Below, piece after piece: positions 40,588-49,118 of a DNA stretch of 64,000 nucleotides. Within the stretch, counting starts at the first letter, position 1, and every line of letters begins with the position of its first letter. This DNA is from Desulfurococcales archaeon (GTDB lineage: Archaea > Thermoproteota > Thermoprotei_A > Sulfolobales > NBVN01): NCBI GenBank assembly GCA_023255955.1, contig JAGDWD010000007.1, forward strand, positions 197,929 through 261,928, given 5' to 3'. The notes beneath the pieces are model-generated. The model did not search any database, was not told the origin of the DNA, and worked only from the letters and a program-made list of their open reading frames with translations. Position numbers and translations under genes: made by a program.

Positions 40588-40740
40588 TTACTCTACAGAG
40601 CTTTCGAGGTTCTGCGGGACGTGGGTAGTAGGTAAGTCTAATTGCATGAGATCCGCATCTACTGCCAACTTACCTAGGTCCGCAGCTTTACCCCCACAGC
40701 TCAGCGAGACAGGTAGAATGGGAGTTATAGACCCGTCCAT
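40588..40740 (-). CDS. possible small ORF, 50 aa
   Basis: ATG...TAA reading MDGSITPILPVSLSCGGKAADLGKLAVDADLMQLDLPTTHVPQNLESSVE; lies downstream of tRNA-Pro on the same strand. Confidence 0.2.
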   Translation of the reverse strand: MDGSITPILPVSLSCGGKAADLGKLAVDADLMQLDLPTTHVPQNLESSVE

Positions 40741-40767
40741 AGCAAATAGCAAAGAAGCGGTCCGAGG

Positions 40768-40862
40768 TGGGCCCGCGGGGATTTGAACCCCGGACCACGG
40801 GGACTTCCGCCGTATGAGGTGGGACCCGAACCCCGCATTCTGCCAAGCTAAACTACGGGCCC
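40768..40862 (-). tRNA. tRNA-Pro(CGG) with ~21-nt intron
   Basis: GGGCCCGTAGTTTAGCTTGGCAGAATGCGGGGTTCGGGT[CCCACCTCATACGGCGGAAGT]CCCCGTGGTCCGGGGTTCAAATCCCCGCGGGCCCA. Confidence 0.9.
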
Positions 40863-41764
40863 TCCAGTAACTTCTTAGCTAGCCTGGTTTTTAAGCCTCT
40901 AATGGCTTCAGGTAGGATCTCCGGTTTCGAAAGTAAGTAGGTCCGGTCAAACTCCTCGAGTTCCTCTCTTATTCTATGCTGTAGTTCCTCTAGTAATGCT
41001 TCCTCCATTAGGTACTTCCTCCTATCAAGACGTTTTCTTATTCTCTCATTTTCTCTATCCTTCCTAGATACCACAGTTTTTATCGTTTCTATCAACTCCT
41101 GCAGGTTCTTCCTGTACAGTGCTGAGACCTTAACTACCGGTTTGTCCTTAACTAAAGATTTTACGTATCCATACATTAGTTCAGCCTCCGGGACATCTGC
41201 CTTATTCACTACGTAGATATCGCCCACCTCCATCATACCTGCTTTTATTACTTGAACCTCGTCTCCCAGGAAAGGCATTAACACTACCAGCACCAAGTCA
41301 CTCACCTTCAAGACACTAGTGTTAACCTGGCCAGCACCAGGTGTCTCAACTAGTATGTAGTCGTAGCCGGCAGCTTCCAAGACCTCTAGAGAGGTAATAG
41401 CTCTCAGAGGTAACGCGCGCTCGTCCTCAGCCCACACACTCCTAGCAAAAGCACTGTCAGGAATTTCAGGCATCCTAAGTCTATTACCTAGGACAGCCCC
41501 ACCTGTGAGAGGTGAGAGCGGGTCAACTAGTAGAGCGGCAACTCTATGTCCTCCACTATTAAGTTCCCTGATCAGGCTCGAGATAATTGTTGATTTACCG
41601 ACACCTTGAGGTCCTGTCACACCCACAACTACAGCCCTAGGCTCTCTAGGTAGACAATGAGATAGTTCTACGAGGACTTCTGAAGGGTTAGACTCAGCTA
41701 GAGAAAGAACTTTGGAAAGTGTAACCTTATTTCCAAGTTCCTCACAGGATCTCAGCGATATCAC
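40853..41764 (-). CDS. MeaB/ArgK-family P-loop GTPase
   Basis: GVTGPQGVGKSTIISSLIREL, VDPLSPLTGGAVLGNRLRM, VETPGAGQ. Confidence 0.9.
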   Translation of the reverse strand: MISLRSCEELGNKVTLSKVLSLAESNPSEVLVELSHCLPREPRAVVVGVTGPQGVGKSTIISSLIRELNSGGHRVAALLVDPLSPLTGGAVLGNRLRMPEIPDSAFARSVWAEDERALPLRAITSLEVLEAAGYDYILVETPGAGQVNTSVLKVSDLVLVVLMPFLGDEVQVIKAGMMEVGDIYVVNKADVPEAELMYGYVKSLVKDKPVVKVSALYRKNLQELIETIKTVVSRKDRENERIRKRLDRRKYLMEEALLEELQHRIREELEEFDRTYLLSKPEILPEAIRGLKTRLAKKLLEGP

Positions 41765-41938
41765 CTAACCCCCAAGACCAGATAGCTCTTAGAACCTAAA
41801 AACACTGCCTTGTGGTTAATGTCTAAGCCCTAGTTATGAAGGAATGTATCTAGATGGGATGGTAAGATGGTCTACTACTACGAACCACCATCTAATCAGC
41901 AGAATATGAACACTGCTACTACCTAGGAAAATCCTAGC

Positions 41939-42769
41939 TCAGTACGTTACCTCTACTAGTAGAGCTATGAGGCTTACAGTAAGTATCCACGTCAGGGCTA
42001 CCACTAGGGATGTTGGTGGAGCTAGTACAGCCACTAGGGCTGAGGTTATAGCTGATCCTATGGCTAGAGCTAGGGCAACTCTTTTAAGAACTATCCTCGG
42101 GTGGCCGCTACGTGTTAACGACCTCAGCACCATAGCTACTAGGCTACCCCTATACTTAACATAGTCAGGTAGCTTATGGTAGACCTTAAGACCCTCATCG
42201 GTCAATCTATAGAAGACCCTCCTACCAGTTAATCTACCACCCCTTACAACCCTCTTTAAGAGCCTTAACTCATCCTCTACGTACGGCTTTAGGTAGTCTT
42301 CTAGTGTTGTAGGGCTTAACCTAGTTACGGAGGCTAGGGTACTTAACGGTAGTTCATAGCCTTTTGAAGTACCTAAAGCAACTAGGACATCGTAAAGGTA
42401 TGAGAACCTAAGTACATCCCTAGGTATATCCTGAGCAGCAGCCCTAGAGAGTGTAGTACCTGCTGAAGCCCTCCTAGAGCTACCTAGAACTGATAGTAGT
42501 GTTCCGTAAACCCTCCGGCCTTCCTCAGTAAGGCTCAGCTCACCCTCACCCTCGATTAGACCCTTCGCCCTCATCTTACGTAGCGAGTCTAGGATAGCCT
42601 TCCTCCTCTCACCAAGCACCTCCACAAGTCTATCAACAGAACACCTACCGAGGTAGCCTACCGAGAGTAAGATCCTGAGCTGAAGCCACCCCCTAGCAAA
42701 GTCTACAGCAGCGTCAACCTCCCTAAGCATAGACACAGAGTTCAGTAGCTCCACTAAATCCCCACTCAT
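41939..42769 (-). CDS. winged-helix protein with C-terminal TM segments, divergent to the archaellin (ORF-track start at 43315 is too far upstream)
   Basis: MSGDLVELLNSVSMLREVDAAVDFARGWLQLRILLSVGYLGRCSVDRLVEVLGERRKAILDSLRKMRAKGLIEGEG; two TMs at the C-terminus. Confidence 0.7.
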   Translation of the reverse strand: MSGDLVELLNSVSMLREVDAAVDFARGWLQLRILLSVGYLGRCSVDRLVEVLGERRKAILDSLRKMRAKGLIEGEGELSLTEEGRRVYGTLLSVLGSSRRASAGTTLSRAAAQDIPRDVLRFSYLYDVLVALGTSKGYELPLSTLASVTRLSPTTLEDYLKPYVEDELRLLKRVVRGGRLTGRRVFYRLTDEGLKVYHKLPDYVKYRGSLVAMVLRSLTRSGHPRIVLKRVALALAIGSAITSALVAVLAPPTSLVVALTWILTVSLIALLVEVTY

Positions 42770-42917
42770 ACTCAGCAAGATAACTACAGCACCACAGCAA
42801 ATAAGATTGAAGACCGCCAGCCCACAACCCCCGGGAACCCACACGTCGACCAGCGGTCGAAAACAACCCCAAAGGTTAAGAGGGGGGTGAGCGGTGTGAT
42901 CCGTGAGGTGCGTGCGT

Positions 42918-43568
42918 GTGAAGCCCAAGGTCAGGAGGACTAAGAGGGGTATAGTAGGTATAGAGGCGGCGATAGTCCTAATAGCCTTCGTACTAGTAGC
43001 AAGTGCTCTAGCATTCGTAGTACTAAACATGGGTATGTTCACAACACAGAAAACTAAGGAGGTAATAGCTAGGGCGTATGAAGAGTCGACGAGAGCCATA
43101 GATATAGCTGGTAACGTAATAGCGAGTACTACCGGAACTAATAGTAATAGGCAGGTAGACCTCGTAGCCATACCAATAAAGCTAACAGCAGGCTCTAGAG
43201 CTATAGACCTAAATAAGACAGCAGTAGCAATAACCGTAATATTGCCTGATGGTACAGCCAAACACACCGATAACGGATACCTATATTCAAGTGGTACAAC
43301 CTTCACAAAAACCACCGACTTTGGTCAAATTACCGGTCTCAACGAGTTGCAGGCTACGTTCGTCTACGCGAGAACCGATGAGGAAACCCCCGATAACCTA
43401 CTAGAGTCTGGTGAGATAGTACTACTAGTCTTCAAGGCACCTACTGGGACAGGGCCCTACAGTAGGATCATAGTGGAGATTAAGCCACCTCAGGGTGCTA
43501 CTATAACTATTGAGAGGATTGTACCACCTAAGATTGATAGCGACTACGTAGACCTAGATATAGGGTAG
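42918..43568 (+). CDS. arlB: archaellin (class III signal peptide); ORF track starts at 42903
   Basis: MKPKVRRTKRG|IVGIEAAIVLIAFVLVASALAFVVLNMG. Confidence 0.9.
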   Translation: MKPKVRRTKRGIVGIEAAIVLIAFVLVASALAFVVLNMGMFTTQKTKEVIARAYEESTRAIDIAGNVIASTTGTNSNRQVDLVAIPIKLTAGSRAIDLNKTAVAITVILPDGTAKHTDNGYLYSSGTTFTKTTDFGQITGLNELQATFVYARTDEETPDNLLESGEIVLLVFKAPTGTGPYSRIIVEIKPPQGATITIERIVPPKIDSDYVDLDIG

Positions 43569-43606
43569 GCCTTATAAGGGTTTACCCAACCTCAGTAGGG
43601 GGTAAG

Positions 43607-44506
43607 ATGAGCCGGGTTTTTTACTTCAGGTCCTTCTCCCTGGGTGTGAGTAAGGAGGTCGCGGTAGTTATTCTAGCTTTCGTAGCTACTGCTGTAACCT
43701 ACGGGTTCGTCCTCTACTCCTACACCTTTTTCTTCCGTACTCAGCCCTCTACCCAGTTCTCTGCTTACTCAGCCCACCTCCTCTACTACGGTAGCTGTGT
43801 GTGGAGGGTTGATATACCTATCTCAGTAAGTGGTGGCTCCATCAACCCAGCTCAGGTAGTTATTCAGTTTTCGGTGGGTGGATCCACGCTAACTCTAAAT
43901 GCTTCCACTACTAAGGTCTCCGCAGGTGGTAGGGTCTTCTATGGCTCTGTAGCTAGGTGGTTGAGCTCTAGTAGGGTCCTAGCTGAGGTTTATGGGAGTG
44001 GTGAGGGTATTGTCCTAGATCTCTTCGTATACATAGATCCTTCAGGTAGGTTAAACGTGGTTCTAGATGATGATTCTGACGGTGTCTTAGATGACCTTTT
44101 CCTACTGAAGTTCGTAGAGGGGGTGGGTAGTCAAGTATCTATAGATCTAGGTTCCAACATAGTTCTATCCACTAGTGGAGGTACTGTACTACCCCTAGAC
44201 TACCTAACGGTACTAGCATCAGCATCCAAGCCCGGAGCTGCTATTGAGGTAGTTAGTGTGGGCAGGTCCTACCTAATCCCGGTTCCAGAGATTCTAGCTA
44301 GTGTGAGGGTACCTACTCTAGTAGTGAGCACTGCGGAGGGGGTTGCGGGGGTCATCGCATCGGTAGTCCTTCCGAGGTGTGTGGTCCCGGAAGGCTCTCA
44401 GCTGCTGGTTAAGATCGTCGTGGACTCTAAGGTGGTTACTGAGTCAAGGATATCTGTACCCAGCACCGGAGGTAGGGTGGGGGCTGTAGTAGTACCACTA
44501 AGCTAG
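43607..44506 (+). CDS. membrane-anchored protein of the archaellum cluster, unknown function
   Basis: N-terminal TM then beta-rich domain; position between archaellin and arl genes. Confidence 0.55.
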   Translation: MSRVFYFRSFSLGVSKEVAVVILAFVATAVTYGFVLYSYTFFFRTQPSTQFSAYSAHLLYYGSCVWRVDIPISVSGGSINPAQVVIQFSVGGSTLTLNASTTKVSAGGRVFYGSVARWLSSSRVLAEVYGSGEGIVLDLFVYIDPSGRLNVVLDDDSDGVLDDLFLLKFVEGVGSQVSIDLGSNIVLSTSGGTVLPLDYLTVLASASKPGAAIEVVSVGRSYLIPVPEILASVRVPTLVVSTAEGVAGVIASVVLPRCVVPEGSQLLVKIVVDSKVVTESRISVPSTGGRVGAVVVPLS

Positions 44507-44517
44507 GGTGGGGGGCT

Positions 44518-44751
44518 ACGTCTAGGAGGATTAAGGCTGCGATAGCCCTATACATAGTACTCGGACTAGTACTCTCAGCTATTGGAGCCCTAGTTGCGTG
44601 GGTTTCAAATGCTGGTGCCATTCCTCAGTTTACTAGCCCCGCGCTTAGAGTTATACTACTAGCTCTAGGCCTAATACTACTGGTAGTAGGTTCACACATA
44701 GCAGTAGCTGGGCTAGCTAGTCTAAGAGGTAGCCACTCATCAGGACATTAG
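44518..44751 (+). CDS. small 2-TM protein with no standard start codon in frame
   Basis: Frame reads (T)SRRIKAAIALYIVLGLVLSAIGALVAWVSNAGAIPQFTSPALRVILLALGLILLVVGSHIAVAGLASLRGSHSSGH*. Confidence 0.45.
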   Translation, partial: TSRRIKAAIALYIVLGLVLSAIGALVAWVSNAGAIPQFTSPALRVILLALGLILLVVGSHIAVAGLASLRGSHSSGH

Positions 44752-44860
44752 GTCCTGAGAACTCAAGCTCAGCCGAGATACGTAACTATTGAGGTGATAT
44801 AACATTAGTGAAGCGTAAATATTAGTTCCACGCTCTATAATTAGTATGGCGGCGGAGTGA

Positions 44861-45634
44861 ATGAGGTGGTCCTGCAATTGTCTCCTATGCCGAGTGCTGG
44901 TCCACCCGGTATTACATAGACTTGGAACTACATCAGAGGGTCCTGCCCCACCCTCATCGGTAGTGGAAGAACCTCCTAGTGGAGGGATATCCCCAGTAGA
45001 CCAAGGAACTTTAGGTCCTATCTTAGGTCCTGCCCCACCTCAGCAGGCCCCACCCCCTGAAGAGGATATAGCTCGGAGAACTCCCGTAGAGGTTAAGATA
45101 CCTCAGGAGTTCTTAGATAGATTTGAGAGCTTGGAGAGGGAAGTTAGTACCTTACATAAGGAGTTGCACACCCTCCGCGACAGCCTCACATCCTTAGCAG
45201 TAGAGCTTAAGGAGGTTGTAACAGAGCTAGGTAATCCATTCAATGTTATGCGGGAACCTTCAGGTAGTAATGGAGGTGATAAGAACGGTAACGGTGGTAG
45301 AGGTAGTAACGGAGGTCGGGGTAGCTCTAGGAGGACCCAGCCAAGCACCTTCCTAAATATCCTCAAGGTTCTCTACGAAATGCTTGAGGATGTAGGTAAG
45401 GAGCAGGCTCTGCTACTAGTTAGAGGTTACGTAGACGCTGGGGTAGTAGATGAGGAGGTTGGGGAGGTCCTAGCTAAGATGGTTGAGTTAGCTGATAATA
45501 TGAGAAGGAGCGGGCTATCCTTAGAGAAGCAGCTACCCTATACCTACGCCTTATTTAAGGCCCTTAACCTAGGGAACAAGGACCTAGATGAGTACGTACT
45601 AAGGGAGATGCTTAGGCGTGGGAAGCTTGGGTAG
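44861..45634 (+). CDS. ArlC/D/E-like protein (coiled coil, then FlaD/E-like domain); N-terminus doubtful
   Basis: LKVLYEMLEDVGKEQALLLVRGYVDAGVVDEEVGEVLAKMV resembles the FlaD/E domain; sits before arlG/F/H/I/J. Confidence 0.6.
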   Translation: MRWSCNCLLCRVLVHPVLHRLGTTSEGPAPPSSVVEEPPSGGISPVDQGTLGPILGPAPPQQAPPPEEDIARRTPVEVKIPQEFLDRFESLEREVSTLHKELHTLRDSLTSLAVELKEVVTELGNPFNVMREPSGSNGGDKNGNGGRGSNGGRGSSRRTQPSTFLNILKVLYEMLEDVGKEQALLLVRGYVDAGVVDEEVGEVLAKMVELADNMRRSGLSLEKQLPYTYALFKALNLGNKDLDEYVLREMLRRGKLG

Positions 45635-46118
45635 GGGAGCTTCAAACGTAATAGCTGAAGCACTACTACTACTCGTTGGCATATCCTTAGCAGCATCCTT
45701 ATCCTCAGTAGTACTATCTAGGGTATCTACTATTCAGAGTAGGTTCTCGGTAGCTGTATCAGAGCTCTCGCAGGCGATAGGTGAGAGACTTACTTACATC
45801 TACGCTACCTACAGCCCCTCCGCAGGAGCTTTCGTAGTCTACCTGAAGAACGTAGGTAGTAACCCCATCTACCAGATAGATAGGTCAACACTTCTTTTCG
45901 GCAGCGGGGAGAGCCTGCAGTACCTACCTTACTGTAGCGACCAGAAAGTTAACTGCTGGAAGCTCGTAGAGTTCGGGGTAGCTAACGGTGTGGTAGAGCT
46001 TACTGAGACTGTAGCTATCTACATCTACAACTCAACTAGCATATCCCCACCCTACCGCTTTAAGCTAGTAACACCTAGAGGGTCATCAGTCGAAGCTATC
46101 TTCACGATCTACGGGTAG
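45618..46118 (+). CDS. arlG: archaellum stator-type protein ArlG-like
   Basis: N-terminal hydrophobic helix ASNVIAEALLLLVGISLAASL then beta domain; gene order. Confidence 0.7.
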   Translation: MGSLGRGASNVIAEALLLLVGISLAASLSSVVLSRVSTIQSRFSVAVSELSQAIGERLTYIYATYSPSAGAFVVYLKNVGSNPIYQIDRSTLLFGSGESLQYLPYCSDQKVNCWKLVEFGVANGVVELTETVAIYIYNSTSISPPYRFKLVTPRGSSVEAIFTIYG

Positions 46119-46126
46119 GTGATAGC

Positions 46127-46633
46127 TTGTCCACCGCGGCAGTTGCTACGGTAGCTACTATAGCTATAGCTATGATAGTAGTGCTAGCTACGGTAGCTAA
46201 CTTCGTGGTAACCTACGTAACTACGGTCAGTAAGATACTGGAGCTATCCAGGGAGTATAGGAGGTCCCTACCGATAATTACCGGAGCTAGCATAGAGGGC
46301 GGGCAGAGGGTACTATTCAACGTAACTAGCCTAGGTCCCGAGCCAGTGGTTATAGACTCTACGGCAACCCTACTAGTAGATTACCAGCCTGTAGAGGGCT
46401 CTGAACGTGTAGTGGAGGTACTTTCATACGGTGTGTCCTGGTATGTGAATGGCCTCTCCATTGGTAGTATAGTCTACCCCGTAGCTCCGGGGACGATTAT
46501 AGAGGTTAAACCGGGAGCTACTGCTAGGGCTGTAGCTGTTGTGAGTAGAGGTATAGCACCGAGCTCGGTAGTAGTTTTAGTCCTAGTAGATAGGTGGGGG
46601 GCGAGAGCGGAGTATGTCATTACATATACATAG
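46127..46633 (+). CDS. arlF: archaellum protein ArlF-like
   Basis: N-terminal TM and beta-rich domain; gene order before arlH. Confidence 0.7.
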   Translation: MSTAAVATVATIAIAMIVVLATVANFVVTYVTTVSKILELSREYRRSLPIITGASIEGGQRVLFNVTSLGPEPVVIDSTATLLVDYQPVEGSERVVEVLSYGVSWYVNGLSIGSIVYPVAPGTIIEVKPGATARAVAVVSRGIAPSSVVVLVLVDRWGARAEYVITYT

Positions 46634-47336
46634 GCTAACAACTATAACTACAGGTAATGAGGAGCTGGACCTGAGGCTGGGAGGCGGTATACCGCACCCA
46701 TCTCTAATGCTTATCGAGGGAGAGAACGGTACTGGGAAGACAGCTCTATGTACCCAGTTCACTAAGGGCTACCTATTGGATGGGCTTAAAGTAATTTACA
46801 TAACTACCGAGAATACCGTAAAGCACTTCCTAGAGCAGTCACGCAATATAAACCTAGATCTAACTGATTACTTCCTAAAGGGTCAGCTCACGGTACTCTC
46901 ATCCAATATAAGGGGTGTTAAGTGGAGTAGTAGGAAAGCTAGGGAAGCTACTAGAGCCTTAGTAAGATTCATTGAAGCAAGGATCGGTAAGTACGATACC
47001 TTCATCATAGACTCAATAAGCCAGATACTCCACTACATTGAAGATAAGGAGGTCCACACACTACTAACTAGCTTAAGGGGGGTCGTTAGGAGAGGAGCTA
47101 CTGTGATAGTGACTCTCCACCCGGAAATAGTCGAGGGAAGGATCGTTAAGGAGTTCGCAGCAGCTTCAGACGTCTACCTAAAGCTAGCCCTCGGAGAGAT
47201 CGGGGGTAGGTTAGTGAAGGTAGCTAACATCGTTAAGATCCGAGGGGCCCCTACCCTAGCTGAAACCAGCATAGCGTTCGACGTAGACCCAGCGTTCGGT
47301 ATTAAGGTGGTGCCGCTGGCCTTAGCTAAGGTCTAG
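46614..47336 (+). CDS. arlH: archaellum ATP-binding protein ArlH
   Basis: IEGENGTGKTALCTQF, KaiC-like fold. Confidence 0.92.
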   Translation: MSLHIHRLTTITTGNEELDLRLGGGIPHPSLMLIEGENGTGKTALCTQFTKGYLLDGLKVIYITTENTVKHFLEQSRNINLDLTDYFLKGQLTVLSSNIRGVKWSSRKAREATRALVRFIEARIGKYDTFIIDSISQILHYIEDKEVHTLLTSLRGVVRRGATVIVTLHPEIVEGRIVKEFAAASDVYLKLALGEIGGRLVKVANIVKIRGAPTLAETSIAFDVDPAFGIKVVPLALAKV

Positions 47337-47346
47337 GGGGTGGGTT

Positions 47347-49107
47347 ATGGCTTTACCGAGGCAGTACCAAGCTACTCAAAGCACTACCGATTTAACTACC
47401 TACCTCAGGGGGTACCCCTACCTAGCTAAGTATATTCAGCAGGTAGTTCCTGAAGTAGGGATGCCCCAGTTCCTCGGGCAGGAGGTTCCAGGTAGTTTAA
47501 GGAAGGTTGTTAAGGTTAACGTTATCTACACCGTTGATGATGGGATATTCATACACGTCTACACCCCTCCCCGCGGTACTGAATCTGGCTATAGGAAGTA
47601 CGCTATAGTAGAACCTCCAAGACCACCATCGGAGCTACTGAGAGCTATAGAAGAGAAGATAGCGGCAGTTCTCTCGGAGAGGGACGCGTCAACTAGCCTC
47701 TCAGATAGAAGGGAGATCCTGCTTAAGGCTTTGGGGAAGGTTGTTGAGGTAGTGGAAGCACCGGTAAATTATAGGGAGGTCCTAAGTAGAGGCTTAAATA
47801 AGCTTAAAACAATCCCGATCTACTCTGCGGACTACAGGTACGTAGTCTACCACTTAGTGAGGGATAAGGCCGGTTTAGGGATGTTAGAGCCTCTACTTAA
47901 GGATAGGTATATAGAGGATATATACTGTAACGGAGTCGGCTACGTCTTCATAGTTCACAAGGTGTTCGGTCCTCTTGAGACGAGCTTGAGGTTCAGTACG
48001 CAGGAAGAGCTCGATAAGTTCATCATAGAGTTAAGTGAGAGGATAGGTAAGCCTGTTAGTCACGCAAGACCCATAGTCGACGCTACCCTACCAGACGGTA
48101 GTAGAATAAACATAGTCTTCGGTGGTGACGTTAGCTTAAGGGGGAGTAGCTTTACTATCAGGAAGTTCAGTAAGATCCCTATGAGCGTAACCGAGATAGT
48201 GAACCTCGGAACTATGGATGAGTTCGTAGCTGCCTACCTGTGGATGCTCCTTCTAGAGGGTATGAGCGGGTTTGTAAGTGGTGAGACAGCCTCCGGTAAG
48301 ACCACGACACTGAACGCTATAACAGTCTTCATAAGGCCCACAGCTAAGATAGTCTCAATAGAGGATACAGCCGAGATCCAGTTACCACACGAGAACTGGT
48401 TACGTGAGCTTACTAGGGATACTGGGAGTGTGGAGACCAGCGTCACTATGTTTGACCTACTCAAGGCGGCTCTTAGGCAGAGGCCTAACTACATAATAGT
48501 TGGTGAGATAAGGGGGGCTGAGGGTAACGTAGCTTTCCAGGCCATGCAGACAGGCCACCCAGTTCTTTCCACTTTCCACGCAGCTAGCGTTGAGAGGCTC
48601 GTCCAGAGGTTAACCTCACCACCGATTAATGTACCTATTACACACATCGATAACCTGAACTTCGTAGTAATCCAAAGTGCTGTATATAGGGAAGGAGTGC
48701 TTATGAGGAGGGTGATAAGTGTTAACGAGATAGTAGGCTACGACCCTAAGGCTAAGTCAGTTATCTACGTACCCATATACACCTGGGACCCCTCTAAGGA
48801 TAGGTTTACCTTTAGAGGTAGGGGTACGAGCTACCTACTCGAAGAAAAGATAGCTGTAGCTAGGGGTATATCCAGGAGAGATATGGGGTTAGTATATGAT
48901 GAGCTCAACCTTAGGGCTAAGATAATTAGGAGCCTAGTTGAGAAGAAGGTCTTCAACTACTACGATGTGTTCAGGGTTATTGTAAGGATCTACCACCTAG
49001 TTGACGCGAAGGCTAAGGCCTCCTCTAAGGAGGAAACCCCCTACGCTGTGATAGAGGCTCTCGAAGAGGCTCTTAACAGGATAGGACGGGGCGATCTCCT
49101 TAAGTAG
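47347..49107 (+). CDS. arlI: archaellum motor ATPase ArlI
   Basis: GETASGKTTTLNAI, EDTAEIQLPHENW, RQRPNYIIVGEIRGAEGNVAFQAMQTGHPVLSTFHA. Confidence 0.95.
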   Translation: MALPRQYQATQSTTDLTTYLRGYPYLAKYIQQVVPEVGMPQFLGQEVPGSLRKVVKVNVIYTVDDGIFIHVYTPPRGTESGYRKYAIVEPPRPPSELLRAIEEKIAAVLSERDASTSLSDRREILLKALGKVVEVVEAPVNYREVLSRGLNKLKTIPIYSADYRYVVYHLVRDKAGLGMLEPLLKDRYIEDIYCNGVGYVFIVHKVFGPLETSLRFSTQEELDKFIIELSERIGKPVSHARPIVDATLPDGSRINIVFGGDVSLRGSSFTIRKFSKIPMSVTEIVNLGTMDEFVAAYLWMLLLEGMSGFVSGETASGKTTTLNAITVFIRPTAKIVSIEDTAEIQLPHENWLRELTRDTGSVETSVTMFDLLKAALRQRPNYIIVGEIRGAEGNVAFQAMQTGHPVLSTFHAASVERLVQRLTSPPINVPITHIDNLNFVVIQSAVYREGVLMRRVISVNEIVGYDPKAKSVIYVPIYTWDPSKDRFTFRGRGTSYLLEEKIAVARGISRRDMGLVYDELNLRAKIIRSLVEKKVFNYYDVFRVIVRIYHLVDAKAKASSKEETPYAVIEALEEALNRIGRGDLLK

Positions 49108-49118
49108 CTAGTACCTGG

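Noticed and set aside
42770-43315. N-terminal 182 codons of the 41939..43315 minus ORF
   Set aside because: Antisense to archaellin; wHTH gene starts naturally at 42769.
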